Shown here one piece after another: positions 62,151 to 64,000 of a stretch of 64,000 bases of DNA. Positions within the stretch are counted from its first letter, which is position 1. The number at the start of each line of letters is the position of its first letter. The DNA is from Weissella sagaensis. GTDB taxonomy: Bacteria > Bacillota > Bacilli > Lactobacillales > Lactobacillaceae. The notes under the pieces were generated by a model. That model had not been told where the DNA came from. It was given only the letters and a program-made list of their open reading frames with translations, and searched no databases. A program made the position numbers and the translations under genes. The stretch spans positions 220,726 to 284,725 of the forward strand of contig NZ_BJDT01000001.1 of assembly GCF_005405285.1 (NCBI RefSeq), in the 5' to 3' direction.

Positions 62151-63347
62151 ATGGAGGATTTTAGTTTTCAAAATAAGACAGCGATTCGTTTTGGTAAAGA
62201 CCGTATTGATAAAGAGTTACATGATGCCGTTGCCCAATTTGGGCACAATGTATTATTAACGTATGGTGGTGGATCGATTAAGAAATCAGGCCTATATAAT
62301 CGTGTTTTGGCCGCACTATCAGACTTAAATGTTGTTGAGTTATCAGGGATTGCGCCAAATCCCAAGGTGGCATCAATCCGTGATGGCCAAAAGTTGGTGA
62401 AAGAGCATGCAGTTGATGTCATTTTATCAGTTGGTGGTGGTTCAGTATTAGATGCTGCAAAGGTCATTGCCTCAGCAAAATTTTACGAGGGGGATCCTTG
62501 GGATTTAATCGGGGTAGCCGGCACAAAACGTCGTTATCAAATAGCACAATTACCAGTCGTTGATATCTTGACGTTGGCGGCTACGGGTTCAGAAATGAAT
62601 AATGGCTCAGTGATATCTAATGCACAATTAAATATGAAATTAGATTCATTTGGTCCGCAAACTCCCGCAGTCTCATTTTTAGATCCACAGTTGACATATT
62701 CTGTGTCAAAATGGCAAATAGCTGCAGGTTCATTTGATGTATTTTCACATTTGGCAGAACAATACTTTGATCGGGCAACAGCTAACGATGTGACAAGTGG
62801 TATTATTGAAGGTATGATGCGCTCAGTCATTAAATGGGCTCCAGTTGCTGTGCGAGAACCAGATAACTATGATGCGCGGGCTAATTTAATGTGGGGTGCC
62901 ACGATGGCATTAAACGATTTCGCTAGCTTAGGTAATGCTAACGATTGGACTGTTCATCCAATTGAACATGAATTATCAGCCTATTATGATATTACACATG
63001 GTGTTGGCTTGGGGATTTTAACACCACGCTGGATGAAACGTGCCTTGTCTACAGAAACACAAGCCCGTTTTGCCCGTTATGGTCGTGAAGTCTGGCATTT
63101 AACGGGGGAAGATGATTTAGATGTGGCACAACGTGCAATCCAAGCAACGTATGATTGGATTAAGTCATTGGGGATACCAATGACATTGTCAGGTGTTCAT
63201 ATTAATGATGATACAAATTTTGTTAAAATGGCGCAAAATGCAGTTCGAGTTGGACAGTTGGATCAAAATGGCGGCTACGTTAATTTAACAGTTGATGATG
63301 TTGTGGCCATCTTTGTTGCCTCGATGACGACTGATGGGTTTGAATAA
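62151..63347 (+). CDS. Iron-containing alcohol dehydrogenase (YqhD/BdhA type), copy 2
   Basis: 398 residues from ATG 62151, behind GGGAGG, giving the same MEDFSFQNKTAIRFGK start as copy 1; an ATG four codons upstream lies in the ribosome-binding site. All metal and nucleotide motifs are kept (GGGSVLDAAKVIA, TGSEM, FDVFSHLAEQYFD, HPIEHELSAYYDITHGVG). Long stretches (for example 62730-62840) are almost identical in DNA to copy 1, while others (for example 62490-62530) differ strongly. The substrate is unknown. Confidence 0.92.
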   Translation: MEDFSFQNKTAIRFGKDRIDKELHDAVAQFGHNVLLTYGGGSIKKSGLYNRVLAALSDLNVVELSGIAPNPKVASIRDGQKLVKEHAVDVILSVGGGSVLDAAKVIASAKFYEGDPWDLIGVAGTKRRYQIAQLPVVDILTLAATGSEMNNGSVISNAQLNMKLDSFGPQTPAVSFLDPQLTYSVSKWQIAAGSFDVFSHLAEQYFDRATANDVTSGIIEGMMRSVIKWAPVAVREPDNYDARANLMWGATMALNDFASLGNANDWTVHPIEHELSAYYDITHGVGLGILTPRWMKRALSTETQARFARYGREVWHLTGEDDLDVAQRAIQATYDWIKSLGIPMTLSGVHINDDTNFVKMAQNAVRVGQLDQNGGYVNLTVDDVVAIFVASMTTDGFE

Positions 63348-63363
63348 ATAAAATAATATGAGG

Positions 63364-63402
63364 AATCAAAGTTAACCGGATTCGTCAGGGACTTTGATTT
63401 TT
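63364..63402 (+). terminator. Terminator after the dehydrogenase pair
   Basis: AATCAAAGT pairs with ACTTTGATT and is followed by six Ts. Confidence 0.75.
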
Positions 63403-63431
63403 TGTTTGCAAATAGAAAATGATGGTACAGT

Positions 63432-64000
63432 ATGAAAAAAATTGATAAAGGTGTCCAATTTGTCACCCAAAATCTAAAAATGTTTCGTTGCTTGGTTGAT
63501 AATGAACCTTATGATCATATCGTTGGGCATACCTTGGTATGTCCGCATGGTCATCGCCTAGATTTAAATAAAAAAGGATCGTTGTATTTTTTGAATAAAG
63601 CTGTAAATACAGAATACGATGATAATATGTTAGCATCACGACGTAAAGTACTAACAGCCGGGTTGTTTGACGGGATTGTACAAGCGGTTTATGAAGAATT
63701 ACCTCAGCAACCACAACGAATTTTAGACGTTGGTACTGGTGAAGGGACACCACTCAAGCGTTTATTAGACTTACGACAACAACATGACGTAGCTATCGGA
63801 TTTGATATTTCAAAAGCCGGGGTTAATTTAGCAACTCAATTAGACTCAGAAGCCTTTTTTGCAGTGGCTGATTTAGCAAATTTACCATTTACGGATGCTA
63901 GTTTTGATAGTGTTGTTGAATTTTTTTCACCAAGTGCATATGAAGAATTTAAACGAGTCTTAGCACCTGGCGGCACATTAGTTAAAATCGTGCCAGCATC
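63432..64000 (+). CDS. rlmA: RlmA-type 23S rRNA (guanine-N1)-methyltransferase, 5' part
   Basis: Cut by the window end; 189 codons visible. The N-terminus (GVQFVTQNLKMFRCLVDNEPY...TLVCPHGHRLDLNKKGSLYFL, in part) is the zinc-ribbon region of the RlmA/TlrB family, and ILDVGTGEGTPL, GFDISKAG and FKRVLAPGG are the SAM-binding fold. Such enzymes methylate G745 or G748 of 23S rRNA. The first zinc CxxC pair is incomplete here: C20 is present, but V22/D23 stand where the second cysteine is expected. The start ATG has a poor ribosome-binding site and sits right after a possible -10 (TACAGT). Confidence 0.85.
   Translation, partial: MKKIDKGVQFVTQNLKMFRCLVDNEPYDHIVGHTLVCPHGHRLDLNKKGSLYFLNKAVNTEYDDNMLASRRKVLTAGLFDGIVQAVYEELPQQPQRILDVGTGEGTPLKRLLDLRQQHDVAIGFDISKAGVNLATQLDSEAFFAVADLANLPFTDASFDSVVEFFSPSAYEEFKRVLAPGGTLVKIVPA

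Overview
The window is a compact, AT-rich chromosomal segment of a low-GC Gram-positive lactic acid bacterium. The gene content (bifunctional AdhE, Lac/Cel-family PTS, CcpA-type cre sites, MurT/GatD, ctsR-clpC next to rpoB-rpoC, atpBEFHAGDC, heterodimeric multidrug-type ABC exporter) points to the Lactobacillaceae, and I would guess the heterofermentative Weissella/Leuconostoc branch. The genus is an inference; no rRNA is present to confirm it. I see no prophage, insertion sequence, CRISPR array or replication origin. Almost all genes lie on the + strand; exceptions are a GntR regulator, an adenine/adenosine deaminase and two pairs of tRNA genes.

Layout. 1-5.3 kb: M13 peptidase PepO, then a copper operon (copY, membrane cupredoxin, soluble cupredoxin, CopA-type ATPase) behind a cop box. 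5.3-11.7 kb: adhE with adjacent cre and Rex-like sites, ExoIII-type nuclease, two tRNA-Glu genes, a histidine phosphatase and HflX. 11.8-19.4 kb: a beta-glucoside locus with a divergent GntR/UTRA regulator, two GH1 6-phospho-beta-glucosidases, EIIB, EIIA (C-terminus clipped by a 43-bp tandem duplication), EIIC, a second nearly identical EIIB with its own cre-promoter, and a DUF871/MupG-like hydrolase. 19.5-24 kb: a heterodimeric ABC exporter and a cre-controlled short-chain dehydrogenase.

24-28.4 kb is a purine salvage block: two unrelated deaminases flank an AzgA-type purine permease, with a candidate PurBox between the divergent promoters. Two tRNA-Asn genes, a small MucBP/SH3-like protein, manA and the lipid II amidation pair murT-gatD follow. 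From 33 kb comes a housekeeping run: tdk-prfA-prmC-ywlC-glyA-upp, a PyrR-type attenuator before the uracil permease, the complete F1Fo ATP synthase operon, a deoxynucleoside kinase and serS.

49.4-61 kb: a four-tRNA operon (Leu, Thr, Gly, Arg), ctsR-clpC and rpoB-rpoC. The rpoB leader contains a terminator-like hairpin, and the rpoB-rpoC gap can fold into a long near-perfect RNA duplex. The window ends with a tandem pair of iron-dependent alcohol dehydrogenases, each preceded by a copy of the same terminator, and the 5' part of an RlmA-type 23S rRNA methyltransferase. The features most worth a second look are the rpoB-rpoC stem, the unfused cupredoxin/CopA arrangement, the cysteine-free MurT, the frameshifting duplication in the PTS EIIA gene, and the dual adenine-deaminase locus.
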